Source of the DNA: Nocardia flavorosea
Lineage (GTDB): Bacteria > Actinomycetota > Actinomycetes > Mycobacteriales > Mycobacteriaceae
Assembly: GCF_015477805.1 (NCBI RefSeq)
Contig: NZ_JADLQL010000006.1
Coordinates: 124,001-188,000, forward strand
Direction of reading: 5' to 3'
Length of the DNA stretch: 64,000 nt
Shown here: positions 44,559 through 53,308 of the stretch, piece after piece
Numbering within the stretch: position 1 is the stretch's first letter
How the letters are laid out: each line of letters opens with the position of its first letter
Notes under the pieces: model-generated
The model's database searches: none
What the model saw: only the letters and a program-made list of their open reading frames with translations
Told to the model about the DNA's origin: nothing
Made by a program: the position numbers and the translations under genes

Positions 44559-44596
44559 CCGCCTGCCCGGCGCGAAGTTTCGCGCCGGGCAGGCGG
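44559..44596. terminator. Strong hairpin terminator (16-bp stem)
   Basis: CCGCCTGCCCGGCGCG (44559-44574), loop AAGTTT, then CGCGCCGGGCAGGCGG (44581-44596). A perfect 16-bp stem between the permease end and the convergent symporter end, so it serves both strands. Confidence 0.9.
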
Positions 44597-44607
44597 GGTC
44601 ACACTTG

Positions 44608-46050
44608 TCAGGATGCGGTTGTCACCGGTTCCCCGGCAGTAGCGGCGACAGGGCGCCGGCCGAAGTACAACAGCCCGGCGGCAAGAGCACCGACGAACAA
44701 TGCGAGCATGCCCGCGAGCAGCCAGCCGACCCCGAAGTTGGCGATGATCGGAATCGCCCCGGCGGTGACGAGACCGCCCCCGAAGAACGGTTCCAGGATC
44801 AGCTGCTTGTATCCGAACGCCTGATACGCCGGGGTTTTCAGATCCGGGTCGACCACCCGCAGCAGGATCAGCCCGGTGGAGGTCACCCCCATGGCCTGGC
44901 CGACATCGGCGATTCCGCGTTCGAACCAGAAATCCGGCAGCATCCGGCGCGCCAGGAAGATGAACGCCCCGGCGGTCCATACCAGTCCGGTGACAGCCAG
45001 CAGGATGAACGGCCCCATATTCGCCGCGATCGCCGTCAGCGACAAGGTTCCCAGTGCGGCGATGACCAGTACATCGAGACTGAAACCCTGCAGGCGCTCG
45101 ATCATCTGCACGTCCACGATCTCCTCGCGGTCGAACGCCTGGATCAATCCCTGCACGATGATCCCGCCAATCATGGCGATCGGGAACAGCGGGACGTGAG
45201 CGAACAGTTCGAAGCTGTCGGCCCACAGCTTCGACTCCACCCACTGCACCCCTTCCAGCATCAGCCACCCGATCAGCACCGCCACCGCCAGCAACCCGAA
45301 ATGCAGAGTCAACGGCTCGATCGATGAGGGATTCACTGTCAGCGTTCCCGCGGAACGACGCCGCTCCTTCTCCACCAGACCCGCACGCTCGGCAACCGAA
45401 GGCTGCGCATCTACCCGCAATTCGGTGGTCTTACCGGTGCGCACACCCCAGTTGATCAACGCGATGCCGCAGATGATGCCGGACAAAACGCCCACTGTTG
45501 CCAGCCCCAGTGCCAGGTCCTGTCCCTCGGGGAATCCGAATTCCTCGAAGGTGCCGGCCATACCCGCGGCGGTGCCGTGCCCACCTTCGAAACCGATCTC
45601 GATCAGCGTGCCTGCCATCGCCGGCAGCCCGAACACCGGCCCGAGCACCAGAATCGCCAGCAGCAAACCGAACACGTACTGGCCGCTGGCCACCGTCATT
45701 CCGAAAGCGATCTGCGGCCCGGCCACCCGGAACGCTTTCTTCGGCGACGGCAGCTTGTGCCCCATCAACAGTCCGGCGAAAACCAGCGAGATCAACAGGC
45801 CCGGAAGGGTTTTCCACACCTCGATGATCTCCGGGGTCAGCAGCCCCGACTCGGCGAACCGGTCGGTTCCGAACAACCCGGCGATCCGGCCGAAGACATC
45901 CGGCCCGATCAGCAGAGCCAGCGCCCCGCCGATGATCGAACTGGGAATGAACAACTTCTGCGCCAATCGCCACTTGACTCTGATGATCTTGGCGACCAAC
46001 ATCAACACACCCAGCAACAACAGTGCGAACCCGATTGCATTGGGAGACAT
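44608..46050 (-). CDS. Sodium/glutamate symporter family protein (GltS-like)
   Basis: A 480-residue protein with 10-12 transmembrane helices. GltS-family features are FIPSSIIGGALALLIGPDVF, the GFEGGHGTAAGMAGTFEE segment and, in the second half, VTGLVWTAGAFIFLARRMLPDFWFERGIADVGQAMGVT. The family couples Na+ flux to glutamate or related carboxylate uptake. ATG at 46050 begins MSPNAIGFALLLLG, matching the family start; the upstream frame extension is basic and non-homologous. ACCGTTG-type repeats lie upstream. Confidence 0.93.
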   Translation of the reverse strand: MSPNAIGFALLLLGVLMLVAKIIRVKWRLAQKLFIPSSIIGGALALLIGPDVFGRIAGLFGTDRFAESGLLTPEIIEVWKTLPGLLISLVFAGLLMGHKLPSPKKAFRVAGPQIAFGMTVASGQYVFGLLLAILVLGPVFGLPAMAGTLIEIGFEGGHGTAAGMAGTFEEFGFPEGQDLALGLATVGVLSGIICGIALINWGVRTGKTTELRVDAQPSVAERAGLVEKERRRSAGTLTVNPSSIEPLTLHFGLLAVAVLIGWLMLEGVQWVESKLWADSFELFAHVPLFPIAMIGGIIVQGLIQAFDREEIVDVQMIERLQGFSLDVLVIAALGTLSLTAIAANMGPFILLAVTGLVWTAGAFIFLARRMLPDFWFERGIADVGQAMGVTSTGLILLRVVDPDLKTPAYQAFGYKQLILEPFFGGGLVTAGAIPIIANFGVGWLLAGMLALFVGALAAGLLYFGRRPVAATAGEPVTTAS

Positions 46051-46122
46051 ACCCACCCGCTTTCTCGAAGACGATCCGGGCGGGGCTTCGCAGTGGCCGA
46101 GCGTGAGCACCGCACCAAATCT

Positions 46123-46154
46123 TACCGTTGGTTGACGGTACGATACGCAACGGT
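46123..46154. promoter_or_regulatory. Repeated ACCGTTG/CAACGGT half-sites upstream of the symporter
   Basis: TACCGT (46123-46128) and ACGGTA (46135-46140) form a dyad with a six-base spacer, and a further CAACGGT follows at 46148-46154. They sit 75-105 bases upstream of the symporter start. A regulator-binding cluster is suspected; nothing is proven. Confidence 0.4.
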
Positions 46155-46234
46155 CCATCATTCTGTAAACCTGCCACTGGCGGGAACACCTGTCGGCACA
46201 GTAGAGGAGAGCGACCAGGCTACGTCCCGACGGC

Positions 46235-46820
46235 TGCGCATTTCTGGCTTTTCGATCACCTCTGGTCGCCCGGACTACCCGAGTATCCCGCCCTGGAAGC
46301 ATGGACGACCGCGACCGCACTACTCGCCGGCACCACGACGTTGCGAGTAGGAGCCTTGGTGTTGTGCAACAACTTCCGGCGTCCGGCGGTACTGGGCCGG
46401 ATGGCGACCTCGTCGGATGTGATCTCCGGCGGACGGCTCGAGTTCGGGCTCGGTAGCGGATCCATTCCCGGAGAACATCGCCAGGCAGAGCTGCCATGGG
46501 GTTCGGCGGGCGAGCGCGCCGAATGCACCCGCATCGGCCGCGACCCAGCCACGATCCGCCACTCCCGTCAGGCGGTACTGGCCATTGCCGAGAACGAGCG
46601 CGAACTCCCTGGGGTCCGGGCTCGGGCACACCGGCATTACGGAGCCGAAGCGTTCGCCCTCGACGAGGGCTACGTCGGCACGCCGGCCATGCTGGTGGAT
46701 CGGCTGACCGAACGCGCGGGACAGGGAATGGATTCGGTGATCTTCATGACCGGGGCGAAACCGGCGGCAGCGAGAATGGAGTTGTTCGCGGCCGAGGTCA
46801 TACCGCACCTACCGAACTGA
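46235..46820 (+). pseudogene. Luciferase-like monooxygenase with deletions
   Basis: An open frame containing WLFDHLWSPG, then TTTLRVGALVLCNNFRRPAVLGRMATSSDVISGGRLEFGLGSG, the N-terminal half of an F420-dependent luciferase-like oxidoreductase. After RAE the sequence jumps to CTRIGRDPATIRHSRQAVLAI and the family C-terminal part. About 60-90 residues between them, including substrate-binding barrel strands, are missing, and the true N-terminal 25 residues are absent. It is probably not functional, though the remaining frame is open. Confidence 0.7.
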
Positions 46821-47031
46821 AAGTGCCACAGCGCCCACCTCGAGTCCCGAACGAACCTGCCCGCACGTTGTCCGGCACCACCCCGCGGCTCGTTGCGCAA
46901 CGCCCTGTCGTGACCCGGCCGGCAACGGCGGCGATTCAACACCGCGCAATCGGCGGCCCGCGGCGAGTGCCGCACCGCGGTCGAACTCCGGGCGTTGCGT
47001 TCGCACCGCCGGCGTCCGGCGCCGGTCGGCG

Positions 47032-47883
47032 TCACTTGGCGCTGCGGGCCCGGCTGCCGAGCAGGAATTCCGACATCGCTTTCGCGACGATCTCGGGCTG
47101 GTCCAGCATGGACAGCACGTAGGCGTCCGGGATCTCGACCAGCCCGGCCGCCGGAATCAGCTCTGCCAGTCGCCGGCCGTGGTCGCGCGGCATCACTTTG
47201 CCGGCCGACGACCACAGCACGAGTGCCGCACCGCGGAATCGGCGCAGTTCTTCGGTGTGTGCAATGAGTTCGCGGGCAGGGAACCCCGACCGGGTGTAGG
47301 CGAGCAGATCGCGGCGGATTCGCGCGTCTCGCAGGCCCGGTTCGGTCCAATCGCGGACCAGATCGTCGGGGATCGGGTAACGCGCCATCCAGCCGAACAG
47401 CAGCGGTGTGCGGCGCAACCACCGCACTCGCAGTTGCCGCAGCGCCAGGGTGACCCCGCCCGGAACCCGGCTCGCGACGGTGGCGAGTTTGCCGGGGAGT
47501 CCGGGCGGGAAGTTGCCGAATGCCTCGCACGGCAGGATCACGAGCCCGCCGACGCGTTCGTCCAGGCCGTAGGCGGTGAGGAACAGGGCGCCGCCCCAGT
47601 CGCTGTGGACGAGGACGACATCGTGCAGGTCGAGCGCGGCCAGGAAGTCCGCGACCAGGCGATTCAGCCCCTTCATACTCAGGTCGGCGCCCGGCTCGAG
47701 CGGGATCGAGTGGGCTCCCAGCGGCAGGTCGGGCCGGATATAGCGGAAGCCCGGCGGTAACAACGGAAGCACCCTGTCCCAAACGGTGTGGTTCATCAGC
47801 AAGCCGTGTAGCAGCACCACCGGTGGACCGTCGCCGTGTTCCACATAGTGCATCCGGCCTGCGGGGATATCGACTGTCGGCAT
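47032..47883 (-). CDS. Haloalkane dehalogenase-like alpha/beta hydrolase, catalytic base apparently lost
   Basis: A 283-residue hydrolase. HGLLMNHTVW is the oxyanion region. The nucleophile motif VHSDWGG has Asp, as in dehalogenases and epoxide hydrolases. The usual base His near the C-terminus is not obvious; the expected G-x-H-x-x-x-E/D motif reads DAYVLSMLDQP. AAGGGG lies upstream of the ATG. It is divergent from a TetR gene with tandem operators, 52 bases apart, and is likely controlled by it. Confidence 0.85.
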   Translation of the reverse strand: MPTVDIPAGRMHYVEHGDGPPVVLLHGLLMNHTVWDRVLPLLPPGFRYIRPDLPLGAHSIPLEPGADLSMKGLNRLVADFLAALDLHDVVLVHSDWGGALFLTAYGLDERVGGLVILPCEAFGNFPPGLPGKLATVASRVPGGVTLALRQLRVRWLRRTPLLFGWMARYPIPDDLVRDWTEPGLRDARIRRDLLAYTRSGFPARELIAHTEELRRFRGAALVLWSSAGKVMPRDHGRRLAELIPAAGLVEIPDAYVLSMLDQPEIVAKAMSEFLLGSRARSAK

Positions 47884-47897
47884 TTCCGTCCCCTTTC

Positions 47898-47909
47898 GAG
47901 CGATCGCTC
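47898..47909. promoter_or_regulatory. TetR operator site 1
   Basis: GAGCGATCGCTC, a perfect 12-bp palindrome in the 52-base gap between the hydrolase and TetR genes. It resembles the GAGCGATCGCTC-like sites of LmrA/YxaF-type TetR regulators. A second imperfect site follows directly. Confidence 0.7.
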
Positions 47910-47910
47910 T

Positions 47911-47924
47911 AGAGTGATTGCTCT
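47911..47924. promoter_or_regulatory. TetR operator site 2
   Basis: AGAGTGATTGCTCT, an imperfect copy (12 of 14 bases symmetric) of the neighbouring palindrome, separated by a single base. Tandem sites fit cooperative binding of two TetR dimers. Confidence 0.65.
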
Positions 47925-47935
47925 AGTCTGGAACG

Positions 47936-48532
47936 GTGACCGAGAAGATGTCAACCACCGGAACCCGCGAGCGACTGGTGACCGCAACGATCGAACTCCT
48001 GCGCACCCGCGGTTACAGCGGCACCAGCGTCAAACAGATCAGTGCCGCGGCGAACGCGCCGATGGGATCGCTCTATCACCACTTCCCCGGCGGCAAACCC
48101 GAACTGGCGGCCGCCGCCCTACGGGACGCGGGGGTGGCCTACGGGCAGCTGATCCCGCTGCTGCTCGACCCCTACGCCGATCTGCGGGAAGCCTTGCCCG
48201 CCGCCTTCACCACGGCCGCCGAGCAAATCGAGCAGACCGGGTGGATCAATATGTGCCCGGTGGGCACTGTCGCGGGCGAAATCGCCGACGCCGAGCCGGA
48301 ACTGCGCGCGGTGGCCGCGGAGATCATCGCGTCGTGGATCGAAGACGGGACCGCATATTTCACCGGCCGGGGTCTGCCCGAGGACACCGCACGCGAACTG
48401 ATCCTGGGCACCCTCACCGCCCTCGAGGGCGCTTTCGTCCTGAGCCGCACCCTGCGCTCCACCGAACCACTCCACGCCGCGGGCCGGGCGATGAGCGCAC
48501 GACTGTCCCAGCTCACCGTCCGGGACCGCTAG
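47936..48532 (+). CDS. TetR-family regulator (LmrA/YxaF-like)
   Basis: A 198-residue regulator. Its helix-turn-helix is TIELLRTRGYSGTSVKQISAAANAPMGSLYHHFPGGKPEL, the LmrA/YxaF variant with GGKxEL in place of the usual KEAL. The C-terminal domain is TetR_C-like with NMCPVGTVAGE. GTG at 47936 is preceded by CTGGAAC. It is divergent from the hydrolase and has tandem operators in the gap, so it probably represses both. Inducer unknown. Confidence 0.9.
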   Translation: MTEKMSTTGTRERLVTATIELLRTRGYSGTSVKQISAAANAPMGSLYHHFPGGKPELAAAALRDAGVAYGQLIPLLLDPYADLREALPAAFTTAAEQIEQTGWINMCPVGTVAGEIADAEPELRAVAAEIIASWIEDGTAYFTGRGLPEDTARELILGTLTALEGAFVLSRTLRSTEPLHAAGRAMSARLSQLTVRDR

Positions 48533-48651
48533 GCAGTGCGGGATGTAATCCACCAGGTATTCCGGCCGCCCGACAGCTCACCGCCGACAGTCACGGCTGC
48601 CTCCGGCCGCCCGGGCGGCGCGGGCCGGCACACCGAACTCGCCGCGTCGGC

Positions 48652-49428
48652 TCAACCCAGGTCGGCGAAGGAGCCGCCGCGGCCCGCGCCGTCGGCGAAG
48701 CGCCGGGCGCCGGTGGCGGCGTCGGTGAGGGAAATCAGTCCGTGTTCCCATTCGTTGGACAGGGCTTCCGGTTCGGTCATACCTTCCTGCTCGAGCAGGG
48801 AGAGCCGGTCCTGGCGGGCGCAGGTCTGGGGGAAGCGGGCGATCTCGGCGGCCAGTTCCTCGGCGGCCACGCGTTCGGTACCGGCGGGCACCACCCGGTT
48901 CACCAGTCCCATGGACAGGGCTTCCGCCGCGTCCACCGGCCGGCCGGTGAGTACCAGGTCCATGGCTCGCCCGGTACCGATCAGCCGGGGCAGGCGCACG
49001 GTGCCGCCGTCGATCAGCGGCACGCCCCAGCGGCGGCAGAAGACACCGAACACCGCGTCCTCGGCTGCGACCCGCATATCGCACCAGATCGCCAGCTCCA
49101 AACCGCCGGCGACGGCGTGCCCGGCGACCGCGGCGATCACGGGTTTACCGAGCCGCATCCGGCTCGGCCCCATCGGGCCGGGGCCGTCGGGCGCCAACCG
49201 GTTTCCCCGGTCGGTGCCCACCGACTTCAGATCCGCTCCGGCACAGAAGGTTCCGCCCTCGCCCCACAGCACGGCCACCGCGGCCGATTCGTCTTGGTCG
49301 AATTCGGTGAACGCGTCGTACAGTGCCGCGCCGGTCGGGCCGTCCACGGCATTGCGAGCTTCGGGGCGCGACAGGATCACGGTGAAAACCGGGCCCTCGC
49401 GTTCGATACGTACTGCTGGAAGAGTCAC
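48652..49428 (-). CDS. Enoyl-CoA hydratase/isomerase family protein
   Basis: A 258-residue crotonase-fold protein: SRPEARNAVDG start, the oxyanion motif GTFCAGADLKSVG, then AVAGHAVAGGLELAIWCDMRVA and EDAVFGVFCRRWGVPL. The catalytic Glu of some members falls in the DGGTVRL region. GTG at 49428 with AAGGAG six bases upstream is used. Family members hydrate or isomerise enoyl-CoA thioesters in fatty-acid or sterol catabolism. It lies downstream of the acyl-CoA dehydrogenase gene on the same strand, after a 230-base gap. Confidence 0.92.
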   Translation of the reverse strand: MTLPAVRIEREGPVFTVILSRPEARNAVDGPTGAALYDAFTEFDQDESAAVAVLWGEGGTFCAGADLKSVGTDRGNRLAPDGPGPMGPSRMRLGKPVIAAVAGHAVAGGLELAIWCDMRVAAEDAVFGVFCRRWGVPLIDGGTVRLPRLIGTGRAMDLVLTGRPVDAAEALSMGLVNRVVPAGTERVAAEELAAEIARFPQTCARQDRLSLLEQEGMTEPEALSNEWEHGLISLTDAATGARRFADGAGRGGSFADLG

Positions 49429-49657
49429 GGAAGCTCCTTGCCTGAATAGATCCCTACGCTACGCCGACCGTGGCTACGGTGAATGCGACTCAACCAACAG
49501 TGCCCGTTGCACGGCTACCGGGCCGACCGGAGCACGGCCCGCCCGAGGAGATCGCGGTCGAGAACCTCCGCTCGGCATCCCGCGACTGTCGCTTCGTAGC
49601 GCCGACGGCCGCTTACGGAACCGGGAATCACAGCCGGTGAGGGCACTCGGGCGAAGG

Positions 49658-50941
49658 CTAGCCCTGTCCGGTGGTGCCGCCGACGCCCTTCACCGCGGCG
49701 CGGTCCATGAATCCGAACAGATATCCCGCGACTCGACGCATCTGGATCTCCTCGGCGCCCTCGGTGATCCGGTAGCGGCGGTGGTGGCGGTAGATGTGCT
49801 CGAACGGGGTGTAGCGGGAGTAGCCGAGGCCCCCGTGCACCTGCATGGCCCGGTCGGCGGCCTCGCAGCAGAGGCGGTTGGCCCAGTAGTTGCACATGGA
49901 GACCTGTTCGGACACTGCGAATGTGCCGTACTTGTCCATCGACCAGGCGGTTTTGTGCACCAGGGCGCGCAGCATCTCGCATTGGGTGTGCAGTTCGACC
50001 AGCTGGAACTGGATGGCCTGGTTCGACGACAGCGGTTTACCGAACGGTTTGCGTTCGTTGGCGTAGGCGACGGCCCGGTCGACGCAGTACTGCGCGGCAC
50101 CGAGACTGGATGCAGCCTGCCGGATGCGGTTCTCGTTGAAGAAATGCTGGACCACCCCCAGGCCGCGGCCCTCCTGGCCGAAGATCGCCGAATCGGGCAC
50201 CCGGACATCGGTGAGCGAGACCCGCGCGTGGTCGGTGGGCATATTGAAGGTCCACAGGTATTCCTCGACCGTGAATCCGGGCGCGTCGATGGGCACCAGG
50301 AAGGCGGTGATACCGCGGCCGTCGCCGGGATTGCCGGAGGTGCGGGCGAAGATGAGGTCGGCGTCGGCGATATGAACACCGGTGTTCCAGGTCTTGGTGC
50401 CGTTGATCACCCAGTCGTCGCCGTCGCGGACGGCGATGGTCTCCATGTGGGTTGCGTCCGAGCCGTGTTCGGGTTCGGTGATACCGAAGGCGAAGAATTC
50501 GGTGCCGGCCGCGAGACCGTCCACCCACTGTTGTTTCTGCGCGGGGGAACCGTATTCGAGCATCAGCAGCAGGCCGACATTGTTGGCGACGATGGCGTGC
50601 TCGTTCTGCAGATCGCAGTGCAGGCCCAGTCCGCGCCGGGCGAGGTGCTCGCGGATCACGGCCATCCCGAGATTGGTGCCGTCGCGGCCGCCGAACTCCT
50701 TCGGGAAGGCATAGCGGTAGTGGCCGGCGGCATCGGCGCGGCGCCGGGACTCGGCGAGCAACTCCTCCCATTCCGCACTGGGCAGGCCGCCGCGATCCCA
50801 ATCGGTGCGGGCATCTTCGCGGCGATGATCGAAGAACCGGATATTGTCGCCGGATTGCTGGAGCGGTTCGATTTCGCGTTCGATGAACTCGTCGAGTTCG
50901 GTCAGATACGCGCGTAGTTCGGCGGGCAGTTCGAAATCCAC
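49658..50941 (-). CDS. Acyl-CoA dehydrogenase
   Basis: A 427-residue FAD enzyme. The N-terminal helical part includes RAYLTELDEFIEREIEPLQ and LPSAEWEELLAESRRRADAAGHYRYAFPKEFGG. The middle beta domain has FGITEPEHGSDATHMET and NGTKTWNTGVHIAD. The C-terminal part ends ITEGAEEIQMRRVAGYLFG. GTG at 50941 follows AGGAGTCACC. Such enzymes introduce the alpha,beta double bond of acyl-CoAs. The phosphotransferase gene lies eight bases upstream, forming a well-known actinobacterial operon (FadE with an aminoglycoside phosphotransferase-like partner). Confidence 0.93.
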   Translation of the reverse strand: MDFELPAELRAYLTELDEFIEREIEPLQQSGDNIRFFDHRREDARTDWDRGGLPSAEWEELLAESRRRADAAGHYRYAFPKEFGGRDGTNLGMAVIREHLARRGLGLHCDLQNEHAIVANNVGLLLMLEYGSPAQKQQWVDGLAAGTEFFAFGITEPEHGSDATHMETIAVRDGDDWVINGTKTWNTGVHIADADLIFARTSGNPGDGRGITAFLVPIDAPGFTVEEYLWTFNMPTDHARVSLTDVRVPDSAIFGQEGRGLGVVQHFFNENRIRQAASSLGAAQYCVDRAVAYANERKPFGKPLSSNQAIQFQLVELHTQCEMLRALVHKTAWSMDKYGTFAVSEQVSMCNYWANRLCCEAADRAMQVHGGLGYSRYTPFEHIYRHHRRYRITEGAEEIQMRRVAGYLFGFMDRAAVKGVGGTTGQG

Positions 50942-50949
50942 GGTGACTC

Positions 50950-51951
50950 CTATGCTTTCGCAGCGGGCCGGATCTGCATGAGCAGATCCCATTCGATCTC
51001 CGAAACACGGCGCCCGCTGGCGGCCATGACGATATCGCGGACAGTGCCGTCCAGATGGGCGGCCGCCTGCTGGGCCAGGCCGGCGCCCCAGTACAGAGTG
51101 CCCATCACCTTCCACCAGCGGTAGCGGTCCGGATCGAAGGTCCCACCCGCGTCCTCGTAGCCGCGGACGAAGGTGTCGCGGCCGGCGAAACCGCCGAATT
51201 CCTGCGCGTCCTCGCGGAACCGCCACATGCGCAGCGCGGGCCAAGCCATATCGCGCATGGGGTCACCGAAACGTTGTGTGCCCTCCCAGTCGAGGACGGC
51301 CCGTAATCCGTCCGCGCCGATGATCAGGTTGCCGTTGCGCATATCGGTGTGCACGAGCGCGGGACGCGGTGGCGGCCCCGGCAACCGCTTCTCCAGCCAG
51401 CGCAGGGCGAGCGAGAAAACGGGCCGGTCGGCCAGCAATTCGCCCGCCACCGCCGCGACCTCGGCGAGATGTTCGGCCGCCGGGTCGGCGCCGGCGGCGG
51501 GCACCGATTCGGGTGCCAGCGCCGGATCGATACCGTGCAGGCGGGCCATGGCCGCGCCCCACTGCCGCGCCGTCTGCTCCGCGTTCCCGGCGGCGGCGAG
51601 GGTGCGCAGCACCCGGCGCGGCACGGTTTCGCCGTCGATATGTTCGGAGATCAGGAAGGGTTCACCGACGTAGGCGGTATCGGTGCAGGTCGCCACGACC
51701 GCGGGGACCGGAACGCCGTGTGCGCGCGCCAGTTCCCGGACACCGGCTTCCGCTTCCACGGGCATGAGTTCGACGGCCGGCGGCACCACGGTCGCGACCA
51801 ATCGGCGCGGGGTATCGCCGACGGTTGCGGTGAAGGCGATATTGCGGCGCCGCGCGCCCGCGGACAGGAACCGGAAATCGGAGATGGTGACCTGGTCACC
51901 GAGTTCTCCGGTGAGGAAATCGGTGAGGCCGCGGGCGGGGTCGGTACTCAT
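50950..51951 (-). CDS. Phosphotransferase (APH-like), partner of acyl-CoA dehydrogenase
   Basis: A 333-residue aminoglycoside phosphotransferase-fold kinase. The Brenner motif is LVHTDMRNGNLII, followed by AVLDWEGTQRFGDPMRDMAW with the metal-binding Asp. The start ATG at 51951 follows GGAGG. In actinobacteria these are found beside fadE and DUF6285 genes; the physiological phosphate acceptor is unknown and is unlikely to be an antibiotic. Upstream frame extension is Arg-rich and not counted. Confidence 0.9.
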   Translation of the reverse strand: MSTDPARGLTDFLTGELGDQVTISDFRFLSAGARRRNIAFTATVGDTPRRLVATVVPPAVELMPVEAEAGVRELARAHGVPVPAVVATCTDTAYVGEPFLISEHIDGETVPRRVLRTLAAAGNAEQTARQWGAAMARLHGIDPALAPESVPAAGADPAAEHLAEVAAVAGELLADRPVFSLALRWLEKRLPGPPPRPALVHTDMRNGNLIIGADGLRAVLDWEGTQRFGDPMRDMAWPALRMWRFREDAQEFGGFAGRDTFVRGYEDAGGTFDPDRYRWWKVMGTLYWGAGLAQQAAAHLDGTVRDIVMAASGRRVSEIEWDLLMQIRPAAKA

Positions 51952-52009
51952 ACCGCCTCCGGGGCGTCTGCGCGAGGCCGCCTGTGGGGACGCTGCGCCA
52001 CTGCCACGC

Positions 52010-52306
52010 TCACTCTCGCTCCCAGCTGTCGTAGCCGGGTTTGGCGATGGCAAGATCCGCTCGCACCACCTCGGCCAGAGCGCGCCAGAGTGCTTCGTCG
52101 TCACCGGCCGGAACGCTCGCGAGCAGCTCCTGTTCTCGGGCAGCCGCCGCGGGACCGAGTTCGGCTTCCCGGCCGAGAATACGAGCCAGATTCGCCCCGA
52201 CCCGCGCACGATGCTGCAGATCCGCGGGCAGTGCCGGTAGCAGGGTGTCCTCCAGCAGTTCGGCGAGTGATTCCAGCAGCTCGGCTGCCGTGGGTCTGTT
52301 CTGCAC
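52010..52306 (-). CDS. DUF6285-family small protein
   Basis: A 98-residue helical protein: PTAAELLESLAELLEDTLLPALPADLQHRARVGANLARIL then a C-terminal ALWRALAEVVRADLAIAKPGYDSW. DUF6285 proteins are small all-alpha proteins commonly encoded next to the phosphotransferase and acyl-CoA dehydrogenase. GTG at 52306, with GAGGGGA upstream, is chosen. It is the first gene of the operon, 58 bases upstream of the phosphotransferase. Confidence 0.88.
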   Translation of the reverse strand: MQNRPTAAELLESLAELLEDTLLPALPADLQHRARVGANLARILGREAELGPAAAAREQELLASVPAGDDEALWRALAEVVRADLAIAKPGYDSWERE

Positions 52307-52577
52307 TACGGCTCCCCTCGATGGATTCCGGCGCCCGCGGACACGGCGGCGGGCTCGCTGGAGCACACGATCCGGCCTCCTTGTCATCGCTTATCGACGC
52401 GAGTGAGACAAACAGTAGAGGATCTTCTCACTGTCGCACCAGGGGGCGTTCCTCCGCCCGCGCCCGGCGACAAACCGCTTGTGCACACTGCCGGCGGCCG
52501 GCCTTCGCGCCGAACGACGATCGCGGTCGAATCACTGCCGTCACGCGAGCCATCACGGCCGACCGCACAGCCGTGGT

Positions 52578-53249
52578 CTACGCCGCCGGGGCGAGTACGG
52601 ACTCGGGGTCTCCCGTACCCACGACCTGCCCGGCGCGCAGGAGTACACAGTGGTCGGCATGCCGGACGTCGGCGAGATCGTGGGTGGCGTGCACAACCGT
52701 GACCCCGGAGGCCGCGGCTTCCCGGACGGCGGCCCCGATGGCTTCCTGAGCGGCGGCGTCCAATCCGGTGCTCGGTTCGTCCAGTAGCAGCAGATCCGAT
52801 TGCTGCGCCAGCGCGCGGGCCAGCAGGACACGCTGGCGCTGTCCGCCGGACAGGGTATCGAGGCGGCGGCCGGCGAGATCGGCGATATCCATCCGTTCGA
52901 GGCATTGCACGACCACGGCCCGGTCGGCGCGGGTGAGGCGGCGCCAGAGACCGCGCTGCGCCCAGCGGCCCATGGCGACGGTTTCGGCAACCGTGATCGG
53001 CAGGGTCGGCGGGACCGACTGCTGCTGGACGACCAGGGCCGGGCGCCGGGCGCCGGGACGGTCGACCGATCCGGATACCGGGGTCAGGATGCCGGCTAGT
53101 ACCGCGAGCAGGGTGGATTTCCCCGAGCCGTTGGGCCCCATCAGCGCGGTCACCCGGCCGGCCGGCAGGGTCGCCGTGACGTCGCGCAGCACCAGGTTGT
53201 CGCGGTATCCGGCCGATAGACCGGTGATTTCGATATCCGCCGTGCGCAT
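52578..53249 (-). CDS. aztA: Zinc ABC transporter ATP-binding protein AztA
   Basis: A 223-residue ATPase with Walker A GPNGSGKST, signature LSGGQRQRV, Walker B SDLLLLDEPSTGLD and an H-loop His in HATHDLADVRH. It is divergent from the permease AztB, and the pair shares a 60-base gap containing a Zur-like dyad. The neighbouring AztB, AztC and AztD-like genes make this a full AztABCD-type Zn2+ importer. ATG at 53249 is used; the frame extends a few codons further but over the operator. Confidence 0.9.
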   Translation of the reverse strand: MRTADIEITGLSAGYRDNLVLRDVTATLPAGRVTALMGPNGSGKSTLLAVLAGILTPVSGSVDRPGARRPALVVQQQSVPPTLPITVAETVAMGRWAQRGLWRRLTRADRAVVVQCLERMDIADLAGRRLDTLSGGQRQRVLLARALAQQSDLLLLDEPSTGLDAAAQEAIGAAVREAAASGVTVVHATHDLADVRHADHCVLLRAGQVVGTGDPESVLAPAA

Positions 53250-53276
53250 ACTGTGACTCCCGCAATCAACTTGTAA

Positions 53277-53291
53277 TGACAATCGTTATCA
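53277..53291. promoter_or_regulatory. Zur-like box in divergent aztA/aztB promoter
   Basis: TGACAATCGTTATCA has Fur/Zur-type dyad symmetry (TGA-AAT-x-ATT-TCA form). It is the only strong AT-rich dyad between two divergent zinc-transport genes, as expected for Zur control by zinc. The exact regulator is inferred from the function of the genes. Confidence 0.7.
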
Positions 53292-53308
53292 GTTTACAGT
53301 GTTCGATC

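Noticed and set aside
44608..46629. A 673-codon symporter gene
   Set aside because: The extra N-terminal 193 codons are Arg/Gly-rich and overlap the luciferase-like relic; the family start is at 46050.
50950..51951. Aminoglycoside phosphotransferase resistance gene
   Set aside because: Its context with DUF6285 and acyl-CoA dehydrogenase matches the metabolic phosphotransferase group rather than drug resistance.
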